From NCBI RefSeq assembly GCF_008042275.1, contig NZ_RDBK01000025.1, forward strand, positions 341,977-395,004: 53,028 nucleotides of DNA, given 5' to 3'. Position numbers and translations under genes: made by a program. The notes beneath the pieces were generated by a model. The model was not told the DNA's origin. It made no database searches and saw only the letters and a list, made by a program, of their open reading frames with translations. The DNA comes from Streptomyces sp. OR43 (lineage in GTDB: Bacteria; Actinomycetota; Actinomycetes; Streptomycetales; Streptomycetaceae). Each line of letters opens with the position of its first letter. The first letter of the stretch is position 1. This document shows, piece by piece, positions 44,139 through 52,437 of the stretch.

Positions 44139-45164
44139 GTGGGGTCCCACCGTCGTCCCAAGCAACCGAGCCGCACCCGCGTGACCGTGCTCGGCGTGAC
44201 TGCCGCCGCGGCCGTTGCCCTGACCTCCCAGGCGGCCCACGCCGACCCGAAGCCGACCAAGAGCGAGGTCAAGGAGAAGGTCGACAAGCTCTACGACGAG
44301 GCGGAGAAGGCCACCGAGCAGCACAGCCTGGCCAAGGAGAAGCAGGACAAGCTCCAGAAGCAGATCGACGCGATCCAGGACAAGGTGGCGCGCGGTCAGC
44401 AGGAGCTCAACAACCTCCGCTCCGGCCTCGGTTCCCTCGCCGCCGCGCAGTACCGCTCCGGAGGCATCGACCCCTCCGTCCAGCTCTTCCTCGCCTCGGA
44501 CCCGGACAGCTTCCTGGACCAGGCCTCCGCGCTCGACCAGTTGACGGCCAAGCAGGCCGAGTCGCTGGCGAAGGTGCAGGAGAAGCAGCGGTCCCTCGCG
44601 CAGGAGCGCAAGGAGGCCCAGGACAAGCTGAGCGACCTCGCGCAGGTCCGCAAGACGCTCGGTGAGAAGAAGAAGCAGCAGCAGGCCAAGCTCTCCGAGG
44701 CGCGCCAGCTGCTCAACACGCTCACCCAGGCCGAGCGCGACAAGATGCGCGCGGACGACCAGCGTGCAAGCCGCGCCGCCAGTGACCGGGTCGACCTCGG
44801 CAACGAGGCCCCCGCCTCGGGTCTCGGTGCCGCCGCGCTCCAGGCCGCCGCCACCCAGATCGGCAAGCCGTATTCCCCCGGCCAGACCGGCCCCGGTTCC
44901 TACGACTGCTCGGGCCTGACGATGTGGGCCTACGCCCAGGCCGGTGCCAACATCACCCGCACCACGTACACCCAGATCAACCAGGGCACGCGGATCGGGA
45001 TGAGCCAGCTGAAGCCGGGCGACCTGGTCTTCTTCAACGGCAACTCCCACGTGGGTCTGTACGCGGGCAACGGGACCGTGCTGCACGCCCCGCGCTCGGG
45101 CACGTTCGTCCGCTACGAGTCGATGAGCACCATCGGCAGCTTCTACGCCGCGGTGCGCATCTGA
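44139..45164 (+). CDS. NlpC/P60 peptidoglycan hydrolase 1
   Basis: 341 residues. The signal peptide (about 12-32, cut near AHA-D) is followed by a long coiled coil (about 40-190, rich in Lys/Glu/Gln/Leu) and a C-terminal NlpC/P60 domain. Catalytic Cys is in YDCSGLTMWAYAQAG; His is in GNSHVGLYAGNGTVLHAPRSG. These enzymes cut between D-Glu and m-DAP in peptidoglycan stems. The GTG at 44139 is chosen because AAGGAG lies nine bases upstream. Followed by a hairpin, then a paralogue. Confidence 0.93.
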   Translation: MGSHRRPKQPSRTRVTVLGVTAAAAVALTSQAAHADPKPTKSEVKEKVDKLYDEAEKATEQHSLAKEKQDKLQKQIDAIQDKVARGQQELNNLRSGLGSLAAAQYRSGGIDPSVQLFLASDPDSFLDQASALDQLTAKQAESLAKVQEKQRSLAQERKEAQDKLSDLAQVRKTLGEKKKQQQAKLSEARQLLNTLTQAERDKMRADDQRASRAASDRVDLGNEAPASGLGAAALQAAATQIGKPYSPGQTGPGSYDCSGLTMWAYAQAGANITRTTYTQINQGTRIGMSQLKPGDLVFFNGNSHVGLYAGNGTVLHAPRSGTFVRYESMSTIGSFYAAVRI

Positions 45165-45207
45165 CCACGCCCGAACGGGCGAATTCCCGCGCCCCGCACT
45201 GACAGCC

Positions 45208-45240
45208 GCCCCGCCGGAGACCACAGGTCACCGGCGGGGC
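45208..45240 (+). terminator. Terminator after NlpC/P60 gene 1
   Basis: A 15-bp stem with one A-A mismatch (45208-45222 with 45226-45240) and a 3-base loop ACA. Confidence 0.85.
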
Positions 45241-45289
45241 GTCACTGTGTGTGCCCGCCCTCCGGCCGGCGCGGTCTTTGTCCGCTCCG

Positions 45290-45401
45290 TGATCACCCGA
45301 CTACTGTCTGCCTGCTGTGCAGCTCCCGTGCGTCGGTCCGCCCGCCCCGGGTGGCAGGGGCTGCGCACGTCTGCGTACAGCGGAAGGGAGTGCGGCGTCC
45401 T
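45290..45401 (+). promoter_or_regulatory. Leader of NlpC/P60 gene 2 sharing elements with gene 1
   Basis: TGATCACCC (45290-45298) and GGGTGGCAG (45349-45357) also occur in the leader of gene 1, there 5 bases apart, here 50. The segment is G+C-rich with several possible stems. This supports a common regulatory RNA or operator for the two paralogues, without proving which. Confidence 0.35.
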
Positions 45402-46436
45402 GTGGTGTCCCATCGCCGTTCCACACAGCCCGGCGTGAGCCGGAGCGTCCGGGTGACCGTTCTGTCGGCTGCGGCGGCGACCGCCGCGGCGGCGCTCGGA
45501 GGGGCGACCGCGAACGCCGAGCCGCAGGACACACCGCGGACCGCCGAGGCCCGGGTCGACCGCCTCTTCACCGAGGCCGAGCAGGCGACCGAGCGCTACA
45601 ACAGGGCCGGCGAGAACGTCGTACGGCTGCGCGGAGAGGTCCGCAGGGCCCAGGACCGGGCGGCCCGGGGCCAGGAGCGCATCAACCTGATGCGTACGGA
45701 GATCGGTTCGGCCGCCCGCGAGCAGTACCGGGCCGGCGGCATCGACCCCTCGCTCGCGCTGCTGCTCTCCTCCGACCCGGACAGCTATCTCGACCGGGCC
45801 GCCACCCTGGACCGGGTCGACACGCGGCGGGCCACCGCCCTGGCCGGCCTCCGCAAGGCCCAGCAGGCGCTCGCCCAGACCCGTGCGGAGGCCGCCCGCT
45901 CGCTCGCCGGCCTGGAGCGCAACCGGGCGGCCGTCAGCCGCCACAAGCGCACCGTCGAGCACAAGCTCCGCCAGGCCAGGGAGTTGCTGAAGGAACTGCC
46001 CGGTGACGGGCGGGACGCCTTCGGGCGGGCCTCGCGCACCGGCCGCGACGGCGGGGCCGCGGGACCGGTGGCCGGACTGCCCGCCGGGTCGGCCCGGGCC
46101 GCGGCCGCCGTCATGGCCGTCCAGCGGGCGCTGGGCCTCCCGTACGTCTGGGGCGCGAACGGGCCCTCCGGATTCGACTGCTCCGGCCTGATGCAGTGGG
46201 CGTATGCCCAGGCCGGCGTCAGCCTGCCGCGGACCTCGCAGGCCCAGCGGTACGCCGGCCGGATGGTGCCGCTCGACCAGGCACGCCCCGGCGACCTCGT
46301 CGCCTACCGCGCGGACGCCAGCCACATCGGGATGTACGTGGGGAACGGCCAGGTGATCCACGCCCCGTACCCGGGCGCCCCGGTCCGCTACGACCCGGTG
46401 GGCATGATGCCCGTCTCCTCCGTCACCCGGGTCTGA
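45402..46436 (+). CDS. NlpC/P60 peptidoglycan hydrolase 2
   Basis: 344 residues, a divergent paralogue of the gene before it: both begin VxSHRR, have a signal peptide, a long coiled coil (Arg-rich instead of Lys-rich), and a C-terminal NlpC/P60 domain. Catalytic Cys is in FDCSGLMQWAYAQAG; His is in ADASHIGMYVGNGQVIHAPYPG. The start is GTG at 45402 (or the next GTG at 45405); GGAAGGGAG lies 11-14 bases upstream. The Arg-for-Lys exchange along the coil suggests long divergence. It is followed after 16 bp by a HExxH lipoprotein. Confidence 0.91.
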   Translation: MVSHRRSTQPGVSRSVRVTVLSAAAATAAAALGGATANAEPQDTPRTAEARVDRLFTEAEQATERYNRAGENVVRLRGEVRRAQDRAARGQERINLMRTEIGSAAREQYRAGGIDPSLALLLSSDPDSYLDRAATLDRVDTRRATALAGLRKAQQALAQTRAEAARSLAGLERNRAAVSRHKRTVEHKLRQARELLKELPGDGRDAFGRASRTGRDGGAAGPVAGLPAGSARAAAAVMAVQRALGLPYVWGANGPSGFDCSGLMQWAYAQAGVSLPRTSQAQRYAGRMVPLDQARPGDLVAYRADASHIGMYVGNGQVIHAPYPGAPVRYDPVGMMPVSSVTRV

Positions 46437-46439
46437 CCG

Positions 46440-46445
46440 TACCCT
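46440..46445 (+). promoter_or_regulatory. Candidate -10 box of the HExxH lipoprotein gene
   Basis: TACCCT lies seven bases before the GTG at 46453, in the 16-bp gap after the second NlpC/P60 gene. No ribosome-binding site. The gene may have its own leaderless transcript or be read through. Confidence 0.35.
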
Positions 46446-46452
46446 CGGGCAT

Positions 46453-47706
46453 GTGGCTGATCAGGGGCGTACCGCGCGGCGGGCGCGCGAAGGACGACGG
46501 CGGACGGCGGGCGCGGTGCTCGCCGCCCTGCTGTGCGCGGCCGCCTGCTCGGCCCCGGCCGACGAGGCGCCCGGCACCGCGGCCCGCGACATCCGCGCCA
46601 CGCTGGACCGCCGGGCCGCCGCCGTGCTGCACCACGACGCGGACGCCTACGTGGCCGTCGTGGACCCGGACGCCACGGCGCTGCGCGGCGCCCAGCGCAA
46701 GGAGTTCGACCGTCTCGCGGACGTGCCGCTGGGCACCTGGACGTACCGGGTGACGGATGTCGCCGCGCACGGGGCCGACCGGGCCACCGCCGACGTACGG
46801 CTCGGCTACCGGATCGAGGGTTATGACAGTGCGCCCGTCTCCGTCGACCGGGTGATCGACCTGGAGCGCGAACCGGCGGACGGCCGCTGGTACCTCACCG
46901 CCGACCGGGCGGCCGACGGCGGGAGCGAGCAGCTCTGGGAGCAGGGCGACGTCGAGGCGGTGCGCGGCACGTACAGCCTGGTGCTGGGAGTCGGCCGGTC
47001 CCGGGACGAACTGGAGGAGATCGCCGCGACCGCGGACCGGGCCGTGCCCGACGTGTCCGCCGCCTGGCCGGAGCACTGGGCCGGGCGTGTGGTGGTGCTC
47101 GTGCCCCGCACCGTGACGGACATGGCGGAGCTGCTCGGCTCCCCGGCGGCGAATTACCGGGGCATAGCGGCCGTCACGACCGGCGAGACCGGCGGCTCGG
47201 GGAAGGCGCCCGCCGACCGGGTGATCGTCAACCCGGAGGCGTACGCGATGCTCGGCGCCTTCGGGCAGCGCGTCGTCCTCACCCACGAGACCACCCATGT
47301 GGCCACCCGCACCGACACCTCGGCCGCCACCCCCGCCTGGCTCTCCGAGGGCTTCGCGGACTGGGCCGCCTACCGGGACGGACGGCGTACCGCCGCCGAG
47401 ATCGCCCCCGAACTGGGCTCCGCCGTCACCGCCGGCGACGTGCCCGCCGCGTTGCCCACGGACGAGGACTTCGGCTTCGCCGGAGACGCGGACCGGCTGG
47501 CGAGGGCGTACGAGGGCGGCTGGCTGGCCTGCGAGCTCATCGCCGAGCAATGGGGCGAGGAGAAGCTGTTCGCCTTCTACCGGGCCGTCGGGGGGCACTC
47601 CGGGCGGGACGGGGCGGTGGAGCAGGCCCTGCACGAGGTGCTCGGCACCACGGAGCAGGACTTCACGGTGCGCTGGCGGGAGTATCTGGAGAGCCGGTTC
47701 GGCTGA
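46453..47706 (+). CDS. Lipoprotein with HExxH metallopeptidase motif
   Basis: 417 residues. The signal ends in the lipobox AAAC (about residue 30-33). The N-terminal half (about 45-165) looks like a small NTF2-like or SnoaL-like domain (DIRATLDRRAAAVLHHDADAY). The C-terminal half carries LTHETTHVATR, a HExxH zinc motif, and WLSEGFADW with the likely third ligand Glu about 25 residues later, the gluzincin arrangement. An exported zinc peptidase placed after two peptidoglycan hydrolases could act on the cell wall or on envelope proteins; this is inference. Its last 44 bases overlap the convergent GT87 gene. Confidence 0.78.
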   Translation: MADQGRTARRAREGRRRTAGAVLAALLCAAACSAPADEAPGTAARDIRATLDRRAAAVLHHDADAYVAVVDPDATALRGAQRKEFDRLADVPLGTWTYRVTDVAAHGADRATADVRLGYRIEGYDSAPVSVDRVIDLEREPADGRWYLTADRAADGGSEQLWEQGDVEAVRGTYSLVLGVGRSRDELEEIAATADRAVPDVSAAWPEHWAGRVVVLVPRTVTDMAELLGSPAANYRGIAAVTTGETGGSGKAPADRVIVNPEAYAMLGAFGQRVVLTHETTHVATRTDTSAATPAWLSEGFADWAAYRDGRRTAAEIAPELGSAVTAGDVPAALPTDEDFGFAGDADRLARAYEGGWLACELIAEQWGEEKLFAFYRAVGGHSGRDGAVEQALHEVLGTTEQDFTVRWREYLESRFG

Positions 47707-48934
47707 GCGGCGGCGCGACGGGCGCCGTGCCCGCGGCCGGAACAGCGCCGGCCGGGGCGCGCACGGTGTCCCGCCACAGCCGCGCGCACGCCAGCAGGCA
47801 CGCGGCGACCAGCAGCCCGTTGCGCACGAACATCAGGGTCACGCCCGTCGCGTCGCTGGTCACCACATGGCCGAAGCCGAGCGGGAACTCCAGCTGGGTC
47901 ACCCCGGTCGCCACCAGGACCAGCGCCGCCGGCCAGGCCATCCGGCTCTCCCGGAAGACCAGGCACACCGCGGCCAGACCGACCAGCCACAGCATGTACT
48001 GGGGGCTGATCACCCGGCTCGTGGTCGTGAACAGGAGCACCGCGGTGAACGCCGCGTCCGCCGTCGTACTGACCCCGAACGTGCGCGCCCGCAGCCGCCA
48101 CACCAGCAGCCAGCCGAACGCGACGACGCTCAGCCCCAGGGAGAGCGTGCTCACCAGCGGCACGTGCGGCCCCAGGAACTCCAGCGAGCCGTAGTGCAGC
48201 TCCACCCGGCCCTGCCAGCCGAACTGCCGCGCCACATGGAAGACCAGCGCCCCCAGCGACTCGACCTCGGTACCCCGGTCCCGCTGGAAGCCCAGGAACG
48301 CCAGCGCGCCCGGCGCCGCCGCGGTGCACAGCACCAGCAGCCCGAGCGCCACCCCGGCCGCGGTCGTCCACGCCAGGCGGGTCCGCCGGCCGCGGGCGGT
48401 ACCGGCGAGCACCAGCGCCGGCCACACCTTCAGCAGCGCCCCGAAAGCCGCCAGCGCCCCCAGCAGCCGCGGATGCCGGATCCCCGCCAGCAGCGCCGCC
48501 ACCGCCACGGCCGTCACCATCACGTCGTACCGGGCGTACGCCGTCGTACCCAGCAGCGGCACCCCCGCCACCCACACCCAGGCCCCGGCCGTCCGCCGGG
48601 CGGCGCCCCGGCCCGCGTACAGCAGCAGGCCCAGCACCAGTGCGTCGCACAGGAAGGCCAGCACGAAGAAGGCCGACGCGTAGTCGAGGAAGGGCAGCAG
48701 GCCGGGGGAGAGGATCGCCAGCGCCGCGACCGGCGGGTACTGCCAGGTGACGTCGGACCGCGGATAGCTGCCCGAGCTCAGCACGTCGTACCAGCCGTGG
48801 TAGATCACCGACACATCGCTCGTCACATCAGGGCCCGGCACCACGATCACCTTGATGACGCAGAGCAGGAGCAGGGATCTGGTGAGCGCCCACACCGCGA
48901 AGGCTGCCGGCCGTGTGCCACTCGAACCCGTCAT
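47663..48934 (-). CDS. GT87 (DUF2029) polyprenyl-phosphomannose-type mannosyltransferase
   Basis: 423 residues, about 10-12 membrane helices. The catalytic-loop Asp lies in a segment near GPDVTSDVSVIYHGWYDVLSSG, and DVTWQYPPVAAL is the family's typical Y-P-P block. GT87 enzymes are polyprenyl-phosphate-dependent mannosyltransferases (PimE/MptC-type) acting outside the membrane. ATG at 48934 is chosen (GAGGCGG about 3-8 bases upstream); GTG at 48946 is an alternative. It is divergent from the GT4 mannosyltransferase and overlaps the HExxH gene by 44 bp at its 3' end. Confidence 0.85.
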   Translation of the reverse strand: MTGSSGTRPAAFAVWALTRSLLLLCVIKVIVVPGPDVTSDVSVIYHGWYDVLSSGSYPRSDVTWQYPPVAALAILSPGLLPFLDYASAFFVLAFLCDALVLGLLLYAGRGAARRTAGAWVWVAGVPLLGTTAYARYDVMVTAVAVAALLAGIRHPRLLGALAAFGALLKVWPALVLAGTARGRRTRLAWTTAAGVALGLLVLCTAAAPGALAFLGFQRDRGTEVESLGALVFHVARQFGWQGRVELHYGSLEFLGPHVPLVSTLSLGLSVVAFGWLLVWRLRARTFGVSTTADAAFTAVLLFTTTSRVISPQYMLWLVGLAAVCLVFRESRMAWPAALVLVATGVTQLEFPLGFGHVVTSDATGVTLMFVRNGLLVAACLLACARLWRDTVRAPAGAVPAAGTAPVAPPLSRTGSPDTPASAP

Positions 48935-49077
48935 GTCCCGCCTCACCGTTCCCTTGCCGTACGAGGTGCCATGATGCCCGCCCCCGCTGTGCGGAGCCCG
49001 CAGGGCCGGGCCGGGTCCGTCCGTGGCGTCGCGGGCCACGGTCAAACCCGGACCCGGCCCCGGGCCGGGCCGCCCGG

Positions 49078-49083
49078 TACTGT
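49078..49083 (+). promoter_or_regulatory. Candidate -10 box of the GT4 gene
   Basis: TACTGT, eight bases before the ATG at 49092; there is no Shine-Dalgarno, so the mRNA may be leaderless. Confidence 0.35.
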
Positions 49084-49091
49084 CGGCGGCG

Positions 49092-50234
49092 ATGGACAAG
49101 ACCCTGATCGTGACCAATGACTTTCCGCCCCGCCCCGGTGGCATCCAGGCGTTCCTGCACAACATGGCGCTCCGCCTGGACCCGGAACAGGTCGTCGTCT
49201 ACGCCTCCACCTGGAAGCGCGGCGCCGAGGGCGCGGCGGCCACCGCCGCCTTCGACGCCGAACAGCCCTTCACCGTGGTCCGCGACCGTACGACGATGCT
49301 GCTGCCGACCCCGCGGGTGACCCGGCGTGCCGTGGAGCTGCTGCGCACCCACGGCTGTTCCTCCGTCTGGTTCGGCGCCGCCGCCCCGCTCGGCCTGATG
49401 GCACCGGCGCTGCGCCGGGCCGGGGCCCGCAGGCTGGTCGCCACCACGCACGGGCACGAGGCCGGCTGGGCCCAGCTGCCGGCCTCCCGGCAGCTGCTGC
49501 GGCGGATCGGCGAGGGCACGGACACCCTCACCTACCTCGGCGAGTACACCCGCTCCCGGATCGCCGCCGCGCTCACCCCGGCCGCCGCCGCACGCATGGT
49601 CCAGCTGCCGCCCGGCGTCGACGAGAAGACCTTCCACCCGGACTCCGGCGGCGACCGCGTCAGGGCCCGGCTCGGGCTCACCGACCGGCCGGTCGTCGTC
49701 TGCGTGTCCCGGCTGGTGCCCCGCAAGGGCCAGGACACCCTGATCCTCGCCATGCCCGCGATCCTGGCCGAGGTGCCCGACGCCGTCCTGCTGATCGTCG
49801 GCGGCGGACCGTACGCCGGTGAGCTGAAGAAGCTGGCGGCGGACACCGGGGTGCTGGACTCGGTGCGGTTCACCGGTCCGGTTCCGTGGGAGGAACTGCC
49901 CGCGCACTACGGGGCCGGCGACGTCTTCGCGATGCCGTGCCGCACCCGGCGCGGCGGCCTCGACGTGGAGGGCCTCGGCATCGTCTACCTGGAGGCGTCC
50001 GCGACCGGGCTGCCGGTCGTGGCGGGCGACTCGGGCGGCGCCCCGGACGCCGTGCTCGACGGCGAGACGGGGTGGGTGGTGCGCGGCGGCTCGGCCGAGG
50101 AGTCGGCGGAGCGGATCCTCGCGCTGCTCGGCGACGCGGAGCTGCGCCGGCGGATGGGCGAGCGGGGCCGCGCCTGGGTCGAGGAGAAGTGGCGCTGGGA
50201 CCTGCTGGCGGAGCGGCTCCGCGAACTGCTCTGA
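49092..50234 (+). CDS. GT4 glycosyltransferase, PimB-like (phosphatidylinositol mannoside)
   Basis: 380 residues, GT-B fold. The N-terminal block MDKTLIVTNDFPPRPGGIQAFLH and the C-terminal GDVFAMPCRTR...GLDVEGLGIVYLEASATGLPVVAGDSGGAPDAV (E-x7-E donor site) are characteristic; the sequence closely resembles mycobacterial PimB (Rv2188c). The family adds the second mannose to phosphatidylinositol mannosides. Whether this organism makes PIMs is not visible; a related phosphoinositol lipid is possible. The longer upstream reading (from 49023) overlaps the promoter and lacks family similarity. It is next to the acyl-CoA ligase, as in mycobacteria. Confidence 0.9.
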   Translation: MDKTLIVTNDFPPRPGGIQAFLHNMALRLDPEQVVVYASTWKRGAEGAAATAAFDAEQPFTVVRDRTTMLLPTPRVTRRAVELLRTHGCSSVWFGAAAPLGLMAPALRRAGARRLVATTHGHEAGWAQLPASRQLLRRIGEGTDTLTYLGEYTRSRIAAALTPAAAARMVQLPPGVDEKTFHPDSGGDRVRARLGLTDRPVVVCVSRLVPRKGQDTLILAMPAILAEVPDAVLLIVGGGPYAGELKKLAADTGVLDSVRFTGPVPWEELPAHYGAGDVFAMPCRTRRGGLDVEGLGIVYLEASATGLPVVAGDSGGAPDAVLDGETGWVVRGGSAEESAERILALLGDAELRRRMGERGRAWVEEKWRWDLLAERLRELL

Positions 50235-50238
50235 GCGA

Positions 50239-50339
50239 CCGGGTACGCGGAAGGGGCCGGAGAACGGGCCTACCGGGTACGAGAAAAGGGCCGGAGAAGG
50301 GGCCGGCCTGCCGGGTACGCGGAAGGGGCCCGTCCTGCG
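50239..50339 (+). repeat. Three imperfect direct repeats
   Basis: A unit beginning CCGGGTACG and running AAGGGGCC occurs at 50239, 50273 and 50311 (34-38 base period). Copies differ by small changes and the last merges into the terminator at 50321-50349. It is noncoding, between the GT4 and ligase genes. Confidence 0.8.
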
Positions 50340-50349
50340 GGCCCCTTCC
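50321..50349 (-). terminator. Terminator after the acyl-CoA ligase gene
   Basis: A perfect 12-bp stem (50321-50332 with 50338-50349) and a 5-base loop, 12 bases past the ligase stop; it can also serve the GT4 gene. Confidence 0.8.
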
Positions 50350-50361
50350 GGTCGCACCGCG

Positions 50362-52158
50362 TCAGCCGCGGTAGATCGACTCCACCTCGTCCGCGAAGTC
50401 CTTCGCCACCACGTTCCGCTTCAGCTTCAGCGACGGCGTGATGTGGCCCGCCTCCTCGGTGAACTGGGCGGCCAGGATGCGGAACTTGCGTACCGACTCG
50501 GCCTTGGACACCGCGGCGTTGCCGTCGTCGATCGCGCGCTGCACCTCGGCCAGCAGCTCCGGGTCCTCGCGCAGCGACAGGGCGGTCGAGCCGACGGGCT
50601 TGCCGTGCTCCTCGGCCCAGTGGCCCAGGAACTCCTCGTCCAGCGTCACCAGCGCGCCCACGAACGGGCGGCCGTCGCCGACGACCATGCACTCCGCGAC
50701 CAGGGCGTGCCCGCGGATACGGTCCTCGATGACGGCGGGAGCGACGTTCTTGCCGCCCGCCGTGACGATGATCTCCTTCTTGCGGCCGGTGATCGCGAGG
50801 TAGCCGTCCTCGTCGAGGGTGCCGATGTCGCCCGTGTGGAACCAGCCGTCGGCCAGCGCCTCGGCCGTCGCCGCCTCGTTGTTCCAGTAGCCGGAGAACA
50901 GGTGCTCGCCGTGCAGCAGCACCTCGCCGTCGTCGGCGATGCGCAGGACGGAGCCGGGCAGCGGCTGGCCGACCGTACCGATCTTCTGGCGGTCCCACGG
51001 GTTGAAGGCGGTGGCCGCGCACGACTCCGTCAGGCCGTAGCCCTCCAGGACGGTGAAGCCGATGCCGCGGTAGAAGTGGCCGAGCCGCTCACCGAGCGGA
51101 GCGCCGCCGGAGATCGCGTGCTCACCGCGCCCGCCGAGCACGGCCCGCAGCTTGCTGTAGACCAGCCGGTCGAACACCTTGTGCTTGAACCTCAGGCCCA
51201 CGGACGGCCCCTGCGGCGTGCCCAGCGCGCGGCTGTAGGCGATCGCCGTGTTCGCGGCCTTGTCGAAGATCTTGCCCTTGCCGTCGGCCTGCGCCTTGGC
51301 CCGGGCCGAGTTGTAGACCTTCTCGAAGACCCGCGGCACCCCGAGGATCAGGGTCGGCCGGAACGCGGCCAGCTCATCGGTCAGGTTCTTGATGTCCGGT
51401 ACGCAGCCGAGCTTGATCGGCGCCATCACGGAGGCGACCTCGACCAGCCGGCCGAAGACGTGCGCGGCGGGCAGGAAGAGCAGCACCGAGCACTCGCCGG
51501 TACGGAACAGCGGCTTGAGCCGCTCCACCACGTTGCCGCACTCCGCGAAGAAGCTGCGGTGCGTCAGCACACAGCCCTTGGGGCGGCCGGTGGTGCCCGA
51601 GGTGTACACGATCGTGGCCGGGTCGTCGGCCTTGGCGCTCATGCTGCGCAGGTCCACGGTCTCCTCGGAGACCTCCGCACCCGACGCCGTCAGCTCGTCG
51701 ACCGCGCCCTTGTCGATCTGCCACACATGGCGCAGCGCCGGCAGCCGGTCGCGCACCGAGGCCACGGCCTCCGCGTGGGCGTCGCTCTCCACCAGGACAG
51801 CGACCGCGCCCGAGTCGCCGAGGATCCACTGGACCTGCTCGGCGGAGCTCGTCTCGTACACCGGCACGGTGACGGCGCCGGCGCTCCAGATCGCGAAGTC
51901 CAGCTGCACCCACTCGTAGCGGGTGCGGGACATCAGGGCGACCCGGTCGCCGGGTTCGACACCGGCGGCGATCAGCCCCTTGGCTGCCGCTCTGACCTCG
52001 GCCAGGAACTGGGTGGCCGTCACGTCCGTCCAGACGCCGGCCACCTTGCGGCTCATCACCGCGACGTCGGCATGCTGAGCGGCATTGCGGCGGATGAGAT
52101 CCGTCAGGTTGCCGTCCGAGGGGACCTCGTACAGGGCCGGAAGGCTGAACTCGCGCAA
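50362..52158 (-). CDS. Long-chain fatty acid--CoA ligase (AMP-forming)
   Basis: 598 residues of the ANL superfamily. The AMP-binding P-loop TIVYTSGTTGRPKG (about residues 185-198), GYGLTESCAA, DGWFHTGDIG and GYLAITGRKKEIIVTAGGKNV (adenylate-binding and hinge) are present. It activates fatty acids to acyl-CoA through an acyl-adenylate. The TTG at 52158 is supported by GAGGAG nine bases upstream. The position next to the PimB-like gene corresponds to mycobacterial fadD15 (Rv2187). Confidence 0.94.
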   Translation of the reverse strand: MREFSLPALYEVPSDGNLTDLIRRNAAQHADVAVMSRKVAGVWTDVTATQFLAEVRAAAKGLIAAGVEPGDRVALMSRTRYEWVQLDFAIWSAGAVTVPVYETSSAEQVQWILGDSGAVAVLVESDAHAEAVASVRDRLPALRHVWQIDKGAVDELTASGAEVSEETVDLRSMSAKADDPATIVYTSGTTGRPKGCVLTHRSFFAECGNVVERLKPLFRTGECSVLLFLPAAHVFGRLVEVASVMAPIKLGCVPDIKNLTDELAAFRPTLILGVPRVFEKVYNSARAKAQADGKGKIFDKAANTAIAYSRALGTPQGPSVGLRFKHKVFDRLVYSKLRAVLGGRGEHAISGGAPLGERLGHFYRGIGFTVLEGYGLTESCAATAFNPWDRQKIGTVGQPLPGSVLRIADDGEVLLHGEHLFSGYWNNEAATAEALADGWFHTGDIGTLDEDGYLAITGRKKEIIVTAGGKNVAPAVIEDRIRGHALVAECMVVGDGRPFVGALVTLDEEFLGHWAEEHGKPVGSTALSLREDPELLAEVQRAIDDGNAAVSKAESVRKFRILAAQFTEEAGHITPSLKLKRNVVAKDFADEVESIYRG

Positions 52159-52424
52159 GACTGCTGCTCCTCATCGGGCTCCGGTGCCACGGCTCTGTGT
52201 GACGCACCGGCTGCGGTCCAAGATCGGAGGTGCTCAGTGGGGTGAGCACGACTGGACTGCCCGGACGTTACCCACCGGTACTCGGTTCCGGATAGGGGGT
52301 TCAGGCCAGATGTCTTATGCGTCACACATATCGGTGGTCCTCATCCGCACAGTAGTGCACCCCGCTCAACACTCGGAGGTAACCGCAGGTCCGGCCACCT
52401 CTACCCACCTGGGCGCCGGGGTCC

Positions 52425-52430
52425 TAGGGT
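52425..52430 (+). promoter_or_regulatory. Candidate -10 box, leaderless phosphoesterase mRNA
   Basis: TAGGGT is followed after seven bases by the ATG at 52438, with no Shine-Dalgarno in between. Confidence 0.5.
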
Positions 52431-52437
52431 GATCGTC

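Noticed and set aside
49023..49091. Longer start of the PimB-like protein
   Set aside because: The extra residues (Pro/Gly-rich) are unlike the family, and the ATG at 49092 matches the conserved N-terminus.
50239..50339. CRISPR-like repeats
   Set aside because: Only three imperfect copies with no unique spacers; they are direct repeats joined to a terminator.
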